A stretch of DNA of 24,556 nucleotides from JBAXGE01 sp044344145. Its GTDB lineage: Bacteria; Planctomycetota; Phycisphaerae; WQYP01. How positions within the stretch are numbered: the first letter of the stretch is position 1; every line of letters starts with the position of its first letter. The notes under the pieces were generated by a model. That model did no database searches. It saw only the letters and a list, made by a program, of their open reading frames with translations, and was not told where the DNA came from. Below are positions 1 through 7,672 of this stretch, piece after piece. The DNA lies in the NCBI GenBank assembly GCA_044344145.1, contig JBIJDM010000014.1:1-24556 (forward strand), read 5' to 3'. The translations under genes were made by a program, and so were the position numbers.

Positions 1-498
1 ATCCAAACTACGGTGAAATCGCAACGTGGTTTTGTCCACTCCCGCACCACGTAAAATCACATTCCCCGCAGGGATCGTCAAACGCCCGAAGACTTTCCAA
101 TCTCCCGGCGGCAACTGCACGGCCACCAGCTTGCCCTGCTGGCGCGATAACTCAATGGCCCTTTGCAGATATTTACTCACCGCTTGGCCCGCTCCTACAT
201 TGTGGCGCAGGGGCTCGGAGATTTCCTCTGGCGAAATCGTCAATATAATGTCGGGTTCAGGGATTGGCTTTTCACCATAAGCGTACCCACTATAGGAAAC
301 ATTGGGGATATTGGGGTGATGATCCGGCTGGGCACAGTATTCATCCCAAAGCGTAGGCGCACCGGTCGTCGCGGGCAGCGAGCGCGAACCCAACCAAACA
401 AACAGTAACCAGCCCAAGCCAACCATCACCATAGATAATATCAGGGCTAAACCAAGCCAACGCCGTTTTACATCACCTAGTCGCATCTGGTTGCTCAT
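1..498 (-). CDS. Membrane-anchored right-handed beta-helix (pectate-lyase-like) protein, N-terminal part
   Basis: This partial gene enters from the left edge; 166 codons are readable on the minus strand from an ATG at 498 with no stop. After a short basic N-terminus (MSNQMRLGDVKRRW) there is one strong membrane segment at about residues 14-36, then an extracytoplasmic region. It contains NVSYSGYAYGEKPIPEP at about 66-82, a phrase typical of the start of pectate-lyase-type beta-helix domains, and PAGNVILRGAGVDKTTL near 144-160, the first coil of such helices. From family knowledge these proteins bind or cleave polysaccharides; the catalytic part lies outside the window. The ATG overlaps the stop of the upstream ORF as ATGA, so it is the last visible gene of the AT-rich operon and probably translationally coupled. 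Base composition here is intermediate between the AT-rich block and the genome. Family call fairly sure; lyase activity not shown. Confidence 0.75.
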   Translation of the reverse strand, partial: MSNQMRLGDVKRRWLGLALILSMVMVGLGWLLFVWLGSRSLPATTGAPTLWDEYCAQPDHHPNIPNVSYSGYAYGEKPIPEPDIILTISPEEISEPLRHNVGAGQAVSKYLQRAIELSRQQGKLVAVQLPPGDWKVFGRLTIPAGNVILRGAGVDKTTLRFHRSLD

Positions 499-1088
499 CC
501 TTGCTGATTTTTAGTTGCATATTTACGCCACCACAACCACCCACCCGTCAGTAGCACAAGTAAACCAATTACCAAGCCCCACAGTCCGGCACGTTGCCAC
601 GCTGGCGCGGTATTCTTTTGGTCACCATTTTGTGCAGTCTCTGGATGTGCGCCTGCAGAGGTGGAATCAAGGTACGGGCTGGCGATAGTTTGCGTCGCCG
701 CTGGCTGATACGCTTTAGGAACGATGGCCCCGGTCACCCCAATATTATTAAAACGCATGGCGATCCCCTTTTTTAACTCGGGGTCCTGCACAACCTCACT
801 CAACTGTCGCCAATAACGATCTATCTCAGGCGTACGTGGTGATTCAATTGGACCACGTTGCGGGTTCCGGCTTAACATTTCGCCATCTTCTTTTATTCTT
901 CGATAATCCAAGTCAATTTTTCGTTCCGTTTTTTTAAGTTCGCAAAGACCTTCCAATACATATTGCAATTCATTATATGGATATACAGTACTAGGCTGTA
1001 CAGAAGCCATTCTTGGGATATATACATCGATATAAAATGCCTCGTTTTTGAGATAGTTTGTTTCAGACTCTAGTGGAACATATCCCAT
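495..1088 (-). CDS. Unrecognised protein with C-terminal membrane anchor (possibly the 3' half of a frameshifted gene)
   Basis: The ORF gives 197 residues of no family I recognise. Residues about 1-120 are charged and probably helical (for example ELKKTERKIDLDYRRIKEDG). A Thr/Ala/Pro/Ser-rich linker follows at about 125-165, then one membrane helix at about 167-187 (GLWGLVIGLLVLLTGGWLWW) and a basic tail (RKYATKNQQG). This looks like a C-terminally anchored protein with its N-terminal domain outside the membrane, but it has no signal peptide of its own. No Shine-Dalgarno sequence is visible before the ATG (upstream bases are tacataaaaatgaa), and the frame stays open upstream inside the previous ORF. 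Both facts suggest it may be the second half of the 1070-1504 gene, joined by a -1 shift or broken by one missing base in an A5 run. Its stop overlaps the next start as ATGA. Confidence 0.6.
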   Translation of the reverse strand: MGYVPLESETNYLKNEAFYIDVYIPRMASVQPSTVYPYNELQYVLEGLCELKKTERKIDLDYRRIKEDGEMLSRNPQRGPIESPRTPEIDRYWRQLSEVVQDPELKKGIAMRFNNIGVTGAIVPKAYQPAATQTIASPYLDSTSAGAHPETAQNGDQKNTAPAWQRAGLWGLVIGLLVLLTGGWLWWRKYATKNQQG

Positions 1089-1504
1089 TTCATTTTTATG
1101 TAAATAGATATAACAAGATAGTAGTACTGCTTGTCGGCGTATACGGGATTTAATTTTTCCTTGCCAATGCCCGACACCTTGTAAAATATTTTGGACAGAT
1201 ACAAATATAACTCAGGCACATAAGGCTCATGCTTATGTCCTTGGATAAAATCCAATATTTCTTTTTCGATTGCATCTATCTTAGGTTCAAGATCACCATG
1301 CCCAAGCTTGGTGTAGCCTAAAAAGCGACGCAAAGTTTCGGATTCTGGCAGTGTGCAGTGACGACTAGGCATAGTCGTCAACTCTGTTATGACCACATCA
1401 CTACTCGTTCCCCAACTCAAACCAACACCACCTAGCAGCAACGCAATAACGTACACCACAAAATTATAACTTAATGCTATTTTATAAATATTATTTCGCA
1501 ACAT
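1070..1504 (-). CDS. Unrecognised small protein with N-terminal signal/anchor (possibly the 5' half of a frameshifted gene)
   Basis: The ORF gives 144 residues. A hydrophobic segment at about residues 13-30 (NFVVYVIALLLGGVGLSW) looks like a signal peptide or anchor. The remainder is helical and Tyr/Lys-rich, with EPYVPELYLYLSKIFYK near 93-109. The start is supported by AGGA about 11 bases upstream of the ATG, and it overlaps the end of the 1491-2897 gene by 14 nt, so the two are co-transcribed. The ORF ends in the unconvincing tail IKMKWDMFH just as the 495-1088 frame takes over with a 19-nt overlap. A fused reading would be about 335 residues with a signal at one end and an anchor at the other, a natural architecture. 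No function can be assigned. Confidence 0.6.
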   Translation of the reverse strand: MLRNNIYKIALSYNFVVYVIALLLGGVGLSWGTSSDVVITELTTMPSRHCTLPESETLRRFLGYTKLGHGDLEPKIDAIEKEILDFIQGHKHEPYVPELYLYLSKIFYKVSGIGKEKLNPVYADKQYYYLVISIYIKMKWDMFH

Positions 1505-2897
1505 ATGCCGGGATTCCTGTTAGACATACAGTATGATGAGCATCGCCTCCTACGTCCATAATTATTGAACCCTCTACATCCTGGAATACTCCTGATTTTT
1601 TGTATGCTAAGGTTGCAAGCAATTTACAACAACCAGAAACTTTTCTAGTGGGTTCAATTTTGACAACTTGGACTTTTTTGAGCTTACCTAAATCGTGGCG
1701 AAACCCAAAACCACCACTAGGGCCGGAATTTGAGCTGTCACATCCATGCATCGAATAGTACGTCTCACGAAATCCTCCGCCAACAATATTTGCACGCACG
1801 GGATAGTCTACATAAATAGCACCCACTATACCACCCACACCAGTGCTTGCTGTAAACATCTCTTTGAATATTACCTCAGTCCAGCCCAAAACATCTGCCT
1901 TTTCCAATACTTCAGCAGCCACATCAGATGATTTTGTAGTATTCGAAAAATTAATAATTTTCTCTAAAACATCAAGATTACCAGTCCTTGCGCCAAGAAC
2001 CTTCATTATTGTAGTGTATGTACCGGTCGAATAATAGCCGATTTTAACTTCTGTACTGCAGTTTATCTTATTACTCAGATCACCTTTTGTGTACCCAAAT
2101 ATTTCCCAAGTTTCGATTGTGTTAGAGTTAGATTTCGCAACCGTATCAGTTTCTTTACCACTCCCTTTAGATGCGATCTCAGCATCTATTATATAGGAAT
2201 TTGACAAACCAACACCCGAAAATTTACTGTTGGGAGCATCTACACCTGTAAATTCAACTAGCTTTTGTTTACGATTGGTGCCATCATAAGCCAAATTACC
2301 ATATTCCATGATTGTACGTGTCGTACCATATGCGTCCATTCGTACGGCGAGCATGAATACAGAAATATCGCCAGTGTACACAACTTTTTCTTTATCTCCA
2401 TTATTCAAAGTAATAATACATATAATATTTATTTTTTTGACAGTATCTTTCCCTGCCACATATTTTACTCCGCTATAATTTGTTGTCACACCTGTCAAAA
2501 CCTCAAAAAACGACCCATATTCTTTATCAGATTCTTGCAAAATACAATCACTGACACCAATAATCCTCCAGTCATATTTAGTGACCTTCATTTCATTGAG
2601 AATCTTTTCGGCTGACTCATAGGCACCGTTATACTTACCATCAGTCCCAACGCATTTTTTTAAATTGGGATTAGCCACAACTTGAAAAGTACTAGATTCT
2701 GCGTGTTCCGCTTCAGGACCACCCGTATGATACGCGTCTGGGTACAGCACATTTTCTCGCACGTTCTTAATTTTAAACCTGTAAGATCCGGGGATGTGTT
2801 CCCCTAGCACCGGAGTAGCGGTATAGTACGCGCCTAGTACCACGACTGACAGCACAACCAGTAACACTCGAAAACCACCACTTACACGATTCAGCAT
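1491..2897 (-). CDS. Unrecognised exported protein, first gene of the AT-rich operon
   Basis: The ORF encodes 468 residues with a hydrophobic export signal or anchor at about residues 8-31 (FRVLLVVLSVVVLGAYYTA). The rest is Thr/Ser/Gly/Asn-rich, suggesting a beta-rich extracellular protein. The last 85 residues contain several Cys and His residues: HGCDSS, a Cys-Cys pair at 423-424 (RKVSGCCKLLATLAY), and DAHHTVCLTG at 452-461. The Cys-to-His spacing of about 30 loosely recalls papain or transglutaminase folds, but no Asp/Asn partner is evident and I would not annotate an enzyme on it. The start is firm: GGAAGGA at 2904-2910 lies six bases before the ATG, below a TTGACA/TAGCAT promoter. The gene is far richer in A+T than the ABC gene next to it, which suggests acquisition by transfer. 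I recognise no family. Confidence 0.75.
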   Translation of the reverse strand: MLNRVSGGFRVLLVVLSVVVLGAYYTATPVLGEHIPGSYRFKIKNVRENVLYPDAYHTGGPEAEHAESSTFQVVANPNLKKCVGTDGKYNGAYESAEKILNEMKVTKYDWRIIGVSDCILQESDKEYGSFFEVLTGVTTNYSGVKYVAGKDTVKKINIICIITLNNGDKEKVVYTGDISVFMLAVRMDAYGTTRTIMEYGNLAYDGTNRKQKLVEFTGVDAPNSKFSGVGLSNSYIIDAEIASKGSGKETDTVAKSNSNTIETWEIFGYTKGDLSNKINCSTEVKIGYYSTGTYTTIMKVLGARTGNLDVLEKIINFSNTTKSSDVAAEVLEKADVLGWTEVIFKEMFTASTGVGGIVGAIYVDYPVRANIVGGGFRETYYSMHGCDSSNSGPSGGFGFRHDLGKLKKVQVVKIEPTRKVSGCCKLLATLAYKKSGVFQDVEGSIIMDVGGDAHHTVCLTGIPAYVAK

Positions 2898-2933
2898 AGC
2901 AAGTCCTTCCAGTTAGAGAATCCACTTTTGGGG

Positions 2934-2962
2934 ATGCTAATCCCAACTACGGGATGTGTCAA
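2934..2962 (-). promoter_or_regulatory. Sigma70-like promoter of the AT-rich operon
   Basis: On the minus strand a perfect -35 TTGACA (2957-2962) is followed after exactly 17 bases by TAGCAT (2934-2939), matching four of six -10 positions. Transcription would begin near 2927, giving a leader of about 30 nt that holds the GGAAGGA ribosome site of the 468-residue gene. This is the best promoter match in the window. Confidence 0.55.
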
Positions 2963-3156
2963 GGTATACGTCACAGGAATTGGTGCATTTTATCATTTAA
3001 GATTATGTTAACGCTTAAATACGCGTATGCGTGCAGCACTTTACGCCACTCCACATCATGTATTTGTAACTTTTCTGTAATAAATAGCGTTGCGCCAGGA
3101 GACTGGCAGGCTGACACTGCTTCGATACCATTTGTGTAGCGCAGCGTATGCCTGAT

Positions 3157-4971
3157 TTACTGCCGCAACGCCTGACCTTGGACCAGTTCCCGGAAGGTGC
3201 CGGGTTGGTTGAGTAGTTCGTCGTAGGTGCCGTCCTGGGCGATGAGGCCGTCTTTCAGGACCAGAATGCGGTCGCAGTTTTTTACCGTGGCCAGACGGTG
3301 GGCGATGACCAGGCTGGTGCGGCCGGCCATGGCTTTTTCCAGGGCGGATTGGATCATCGCTTCGCTGACGGTATCCAGCGCACTGGTGGCTTCGTCAAAA
3401 ATGAAGAAATCAGAATCCGACAACAGCGCGCGGGCGATGGCCAGGCGCTGGCGTTGGCCGCCCGACAGGGTGGACCCGCCCTCCCCCACCGGGGTATCGA
3501 GTTGTTTGGGCAGCGGCGCGATGAACTCCCACGCGTTGGCCAGTTCGCAGGCGGTGCGCAGTTGCTCGGTGGTGGCACCGGGACGCACCACCAGCAGATT
3601 CTCGCGGATGGTGGTGCGGAAAATAAACGGGTCCTGCGGGACCACGCCGAAATGGCGGCGCAGTTCGGCGCCCACGCAATGCCGGATATTCAGACCCCCA
3701 ATCAAAATCGCGCCCTGATCGGGATCGTACAGCCGCATCAGTAATTGCGTGATGGTGCTCTTGCCCGCCCCGCTGGGGCCGACCAGCGCCACTTTCTGGC
3801 CATAGGGAATGGTCAGACTGATATCACGAAGCACCGGCTGGCCGGGTTCGTAGGCGAAGCCCACGTTGAATAATACGATGTCACCCTTGCGCGGCACCTG
3901 GGCCTCGAATTGCACCGGGTCGGGCGTGGTACTGGCGGTATCCAGCACGGCCTGAATGCGCTGCACGCTGGCATCCGCCGCACCCTTGGAGGTGGCCAGA
4001 CCAAAGATCACCCCCAACGGCCCCTGCAACGATGCGAACGCCATGATGTAGCCGGCAATCTCGCCCAGACTCACATGACCCGCCTCATAGCGCCACAGCA
4101 ATACCGCACACAACAGGGCAAAGCAGAGATAACCCGCCGCTTCTGCTTTCATGAATTGATAGTGGGTGTGGATGTCGCGATAGACGCTCATCTTGCTGAT
4201 GGTGCGGGCCTGATCTTCGAATACTTCGGAAATCCGCTCCTCCATGGCATAGAGTTTCACATGCCGGCTGCCGTGCAGCAAATCCGCCACATAACCCGAA
4301 ACCGAACTCTCGACTTTCTGATATTCCTTGTGCAGAGTACGGATCCGCCGCCGCGAAAAGTGCATGAGCAGCACATTGATCCCGCACAGCAAGAGCAGCA
4401 CCGCCGCCAGCACCGGGTCCCAACTGCTGGTCAATATCAGCGTGGAGCCTAGGGTGAAAATCGCCCCAGGCCCCGACAGGGTGAATTGCTGCAAAAAGCT
4501 CTGCAACTGGCCCAACGGTGAACCAAAAAGATAACTGAACAATTCGCCGGAATTATGTTTGATATGGAAACGCAGACACAGGTGGTTCACATGGCGGAAA
4601 AAATGCGCCCGCAAATCCATCAGCACCTGCTCGCGCACCTGGGTAAAAATCCGGTAGCCGATGTGCCAGACGGTCATCCGGCAAATCAGCGAGATCACCA
4701 GATAGGTGATCACCAACTGCAGCAGCGCCATCCAGCGCTGCTCGGAGGTCAAACCCTCTTTTTTGATGACATCATCAATCAGATATTTGGCCACCAGCAT
4801 CTGGTAGGTGATCGCCAGGCCATGCAGGGCATTGAGCGCCAATGAAAGCGTAATCTTGCCGATATGCGGACGTAAATATGGGCCCAAAAGTTTGAGCATT
4901 CCGGAAGGCTTGGGACCTGGAGCGGGGGCCGGGACGGCGGATACAACAGTTTTCGGCGGTTCGGTACTCAT
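3157..4971 (-). CDS. ABC transporter half-molecule, fused membrane and ATPase domains (MsbA/LmrA-type exporter)
   Basis: This 604-residue protein has the usual exporter half-transporter length and order: a membrane domain with six helices at about residues 35-330, then an ATP-binding domain at 360-600. Visible motifs are Walker A GPSGAGKST (398-406), Q-loop VPQDPF (Q446), signature LSGGQRQRL (502-510), Walker B FFIFDE (522-527), D-loop SALD and H-loop IAHRL (H558). It should act as a homodimer in the inner membrane, moving lipids, peptides or drugs outward at the cost of ATP; the substrate cannot be read from sequence. The N-terminal 23 residues are Pro/Ala-rich and precede a second Met at 24 that could be the true start (4902); neither start has a convincing ribosome site. 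It is divergent from the FAD oxidoreductase gene and does not share the AT-rich composition of the genes downstream. Confidence 0.95.
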   Translation of the reverse strand: MSTEPPKTVVSAVPAPAPGPKPSGMLKLLGPYLRPHIGKITLSLALNALHGLAITYQMLVAKYLIDDVIKKEGLTSEQRWMALLQLVITYLVISLICRMTVWHIGYRIFTQVREQVLMDLRAHFFRHVNHLCLRFHIKHNSGELFSYLFGSPLGQLQSFLQQFTLSGPGAIFTLGSTLILTSSWDPVLAAVLLLLCGINVLLMHFSRRRIRTLHKEYQKVESSVSGYVADLLHGSRHVKLYAMEERISEVFEDQARTISKMSVYRDIHTHYQFMKAEAAGYLCFALLCAVLLWRYEAGHVSLGEIAGYIMAFASLQGPLGVIFGLATSKGAADASVQRIQAVLDTASTTPDPVQFEAQVPRKGDIVLFNVGFAYEPGQPVLRDISLTIPYGQKVALVGPSGAGKSTITQLLMRLYDPDQGAILIGGLNIRHCVGAELRRHFGVVPQDPFIFRTTIRENLLVVRPGATTEQLRTACELANAWEFIAPLPKQLDTPVGEGGSTLSGGQRQRLAIARALLSDSDFFIFDEATSALDTVSEAMIQSALEKAMAGRTSLVIAHRLATVKNCDRILVLKDGLIAQDGTYDELLNQPGTFRELVQGQALRQ

Positions 4972-5065
4972 GGCTACAGGGATTGCATCTTAACGGGCGC
5001 AGGCTAAAAATGCGAATCGGCCAACTTTTTGCCTAAATCCAAGCAATAAACGTCATTTAAGCCGT

Positions 5066-5071
5066 TATAAT
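5066..5071 (+). promoter_or_regulatory. Candidate -10 element for the FAD oxidoreductase operon
   Basis: A perfect TATAAT sits in the 117-bp gap between the divergent ABC and FAD genes, followed by AAGGAG (5079-5084) and ATG at 5095. No good -35 lies 16-18 bases upstream, and the resulting leader would be only about 17 nt, so this is tentative. Confidence 0.3.
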
Positions 5072-5094
5072 CCCGGCCAAGGAGTCTGGTGCTT

Positions 5095-6834
5095 ATGAAA
5101 ACCCATGAAACTTGTTGTGCTGATGTCGTCATTTTAATGGCCACCCCCGGCGGTTTGGCCGCCGCGGTCGCCGCCGCCCGCTTGGGCGCCAACGTGGTGG
5201 TTCTGGAGCGTTCCGCCCATCTCGGCGGGTTACCCGCCAATGGCCTGGGCGCCACTGATCTGGCCACCCGTAGCGCCACCGGCGGATTCTTCGCGCAGTT
5301 CATCGCCCGTAATCTCGCCCACTATGTGCAAACCTACGGCGCGGATTCCGAGCAGGTCAAAACCTGTTCCGGCGGATTCCATTTTGAACCCTCGGTCGCG
5401 GAACAAAACTTCCTCGCCCTGTTGTCCCAATACCCCAACATTACCGTCAGACTGCACCGCCAATTCGACGCCCTCCCCGCCAATATTGTCATGGCCGGGC
5501 CGCGCATCCGCAGTATCACCGTCACCAACCGCACCGACGGCAGCCGCGAAACCTACACCGCGCAGACCTTTATTGATGCCAGCTATGAAGGCGATTTGTC
5601 CGCCGCGGCAGGCGTACCGTTCCGCTGTGACCGCGAAAGCTTTGCGGAGTTCCGCGAACCCGCCGCCGGGGTGATTTATGCCGGCTGGCCCTATGAACTG
5701 GGCGCGGGCACCACACACGCCGGCGATAACCTGTTGCAGGCGTACAACTACCGGCTCTGTCTGACCGATGATGCCACCCGGCGCGTGCCCATCACGAAGC
5801 CCATGCAATACCAGCGCGACGAGTATGTCAGTCTGGTGGACGATGTGAACCAGCAACGCTGGACCGGCATCCCCGGCGGGGAATTGTGGAAAGACGGCAT
5901 TGGCCGCATCGTCAACTGCGTGCGTCTGCCCAATGCCAAGACCGATGCCAACAACCAACATCTGGCGTTTATCTCCACGGATCTGCCGGAAGAAAATTAC
6001 CCCTGGCCTACCGCCGATTGGGCGTGGCGCGATGCCTTTGCCCAGCGCCTGCAGAATTACATCCTCGGTCTGCTCTGGTTTGCCCAGAACGACCCCGCGC
6101 TGCCGGAAGCTTTCCGCGTGCGCTGTCAGGCGTTCGGGCTGGCCGCCGATGAATATCAGGACAACGGCCACTTCCCCCGGCAGGTTTACGTGCGTGAAGG
6201 CCGGCGGATGCAGGGCCGGCACCTGTTCACCGCGCATGATGCGCTGCCCGTCGCGCCGGGTCTGCGTCCACCGATCCATGCCGACAGCATCACCGCCAGC
6301 CACTACGCGCTGGATTCACATGCCACGCGCAAGCGCGAGGCGAACCGCGTGCATCTGGAAGGCTTCTTCAGTTACAAGACCAAGCCCTACATGGTACCGC
6401 TGGGTGTGATGCAACCCCAGCAAGTGGAAAATCTGCTCTTCCCGGTGCCCGCTTCGGCGACGCATATTGGTTTTTCCACGCTGCGCATGGAGCCGTGCTG
6501 GATGGCGCTGGGCGAAGCTGCGGGCGTGGTGGCCGGGTTGGCCCTGAAGCACCAAACTCCCGCCGGCAGCATCAAGGCCCCGGCAGTGCAGACCGAACTG
6601 CTGCGCCATGGCGCGGTACTGGCGTGGTTTGAGGATGTGCCCGTCACCGATCCGGATTTCCCCGCCGTGCAACGCTGTGCCCTGCGCGGGCTGTTCCCCA
6701 GCTTCAAGGCGGAACTCGATACCCCGGTCGGCGAACCCCTTGCGGGGCTGTGGGGCCGTCTGCTGGGCACCCCGATCAACCCCCGCACCCTGCGCCGCAC
6801 ACTGGTGCGGGAAATCGGTCAGGAGGCCACATGA
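5095..6834 (+). CDS. FAD-dependent oxidoreductase (FAD_oxidored / PF12831-like)
   Basis: The protein has 579 residues from the ATG at 5095, which has AAGGAG ten bases upstream; a GTG two codons earlier (5089) is possible but too close to that site. The N-terminal dinucleotide-binding unit reads DVVILMATPGGLAAAVAAAR, then VVLERSAHLGG and NGLGATDL (residues 10-56). Further family marks are FIDASYEGDLSAAAGV, VREGRRMQGRHLF and the C-terminal GFSTLRMEPCWMALGEAAGV, where FAD ribityl contacts are expected. Members are flavoproteins of mostly unknown substrate, common in planctomycetes and Verrucomicrobia near sugar-degrading genes. Oddities: the first glycine of the usual GxGxxG is replaced (MATPGG), there is a Cys-Cys pair at 7-8, and no signal peptide, although many relatives are exported. 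It overlaps the next gene by 4 nt (ATGA), so the two products probably act together. Confidence 0.85.
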   Translation: MKTHETCCADVVILMATPGGLAAAVAAARLGANVVVLERSAHLGGLPANGLGATDLATRSATGGFFAQFIARNLAHYVQTYGADSEQVKTCSGGFHFEPSVAEQNFLALLSQYPNITVRLHRQFDALPANIVMAGPRIRSITVTNRTDGSRETYTAQTFIDASYEGDLSAAAGVPFRCDRESFAEFREPAAGVIYAGWPYELGAGTTHAGDNLLQAYNYRLCLTDDATRRVPITKPMQYQRDEYVSLVDDVNQQRWTGIPGGELWKDGIGRIVNCVRLPNAKTDANNQHLAFISTDLPEENYPWPTADWAWRDAFAQRLQNYILGLLWFAQNDPALPEAFRVRCQAFGLAADEYQDNGHFPRQVYVREGRRMQGRHLFTAHDALPVAPGLRPPIHADSITASHYALDSHATRKREANRVHLEGFFSYKTKPYMVPLGVMQPQQVENLLFPVPASATHIGFSTLRMEPCWMALGEAAGVVAGLALKHQTPAGSIKAPAVQTELLRHGAVLAWFEDVPVTDPDFPAVQRCALRGLFPSFKAELDTPVGEPLAGLWGRLLGTPINPRTLRRTLVREIGQEAT

Positions 6835-7667
6835 AGACTGCCAAATTTTGGGTTACGGCTGAGGAAAATGGCTGGCTCTGTTACGGTTGGTCCGACCGCA
6901 ATGAAGCAGAAGCCCGGGCCATGGCCCAGCAGCGCTTGCACCGCGTCCTGACCCGGGCGAAGTCCGGGCCGCTGGAGAAGTATGACTATCGCACCAGTTC
7001 GGATGGCCTGCTGCGCGAACCGGTGCTGCGCAGCTTTACCGCTGCGGAGGCCCCGCCCTACGCCCTGATCACGCGCAACCGCATGGGCTGTCTGGTACTG
7101 AATACGGACGATGTGGTGTTTGTGGATGTGGATGTACCCCCACCACCCGTGCCGGGTTTGTGGGCGCGCCTGCGCGGCCAGAAAGCCGCCACCCAGGCAG
7201 ATGCGGAGGTTGCTTATCTGAGGATTCTACACACTTGGATCCACGCCCACGGGGCCGGGATGCGCGTGTACCGCACGGCCGGCGGGTTGCGTTATTTGCT
7301 TACCACGGCCCGCCTGTCCGCGGCCGCACCAGCCACGCAGGAATTCCTGACCACCTTACGGGCCGACCCGCAGTATCGGGCGCTGTGTCAACGACAAAAT
7401 TGTTTCCGGGCCCGGCTCACGCCCAAGCCCTGGCGCTGCGGATTGCATGATATGCAACTGAAATTCCCCGTTCCGGAAGCCAACCGCGCTAAGATTGAAG
7501 CCGCCGAAACCCGGTGGCTGGCAGAATACGATCTCTGCGCCGCCCGCTACCGCACCTGTGAATTGCTGGAGACCATCGGCCCCGATGCCCGGGACGAACG
7601 CATCACTGCCATCATCGCGCTGCATGACGAACTGACCGGGATCGCTCAATCTCTGCCATTGGCCTGA
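6831..7667 (+). CDS. Conserved protein of unknown function with primase-like acidic motif
   Basis: The protein has 278 residues. The start at 6831 is fixed by CAGGAGG at 6820-6826 and the ATGA overlap with the FAD gene; the open frame reaching back to 6750 lacks a ribosome site. There is no signal peptide or membrane segment. The central region reads DDVVFVDVDVPPPP (acidic residues D99 and D101), RVYRTAGGLRYLLT (145-158), then DPQYRALCQRQNCFRARL and TPKPWRCG (179-204), the last with Cys 186, 191 and 203. My recollection is that the CFRARLTPKPWRCG block recurs in bacterial proteins of unknown function. The hhDhD strand followed by an Arg/Gly-rich strand resembles archaeo-eukaryotic primase motifs I and II in order and spacing, but I see no clear third acidic motif, so this is speculation. 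Translational coupling to an FAD oxidoreductase is the only contextual clue. Confidence 0.85.
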   Translation: MKTAKFWVTAEENGWLCYGWSDRNEAEARAMAQQRLHRVLTRAKSGPLEKYDYRTSSDGLLREPVLRSFTAAEAPPYALITRNRMGCLVLNTDDVVFVDVDVPPPPVPGLWARLRGQKAATQADAEVAYLRILHTWIHAHGAGMRVYRTAGGLRYLLTTARLSAAAPATQEFLTTLRADPQYRALCQRQNCFRARLTPKPWRCGLHDMQLKFPVPEANRAKIEAAETRWLAEYDLCAARYRTCELLETIGPDARDERITAIIALHDELTGIAQSLPLA

Positions 7668-7672
7668 GCGGG

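Noticed and set aside
240..422. 60-codon minus-strand frame near the left edge
   Set aside because: It lies out of frame with the beta-helix gene that runs from 498 to the edge and has clear family motifs.
1746..2615. Plus-strand open frames of 61-116 codons opposite the unknown exported gene
   Set aside because: They are His/Ile/Cys-rich mirrors of the minus-strand gene, which has a signal peptide, a ribosome site and a promoter; AT-rich DNA also yields chance frames.
5230..6303. 357-codon minus-strand frame opposite the FAD oxidoreductase
   Set aside because: High-GC shadow; the plus strand carries recognisable flavoprotein motifs throughout.
6750..6830. Upstream extension of the unknown protein gene
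   Set aside because: The added 27 residues are Pro/Gly/His-rich shadow of the FAD gene; CAGGAGG and the ATGA overlap fix the start at 6831.
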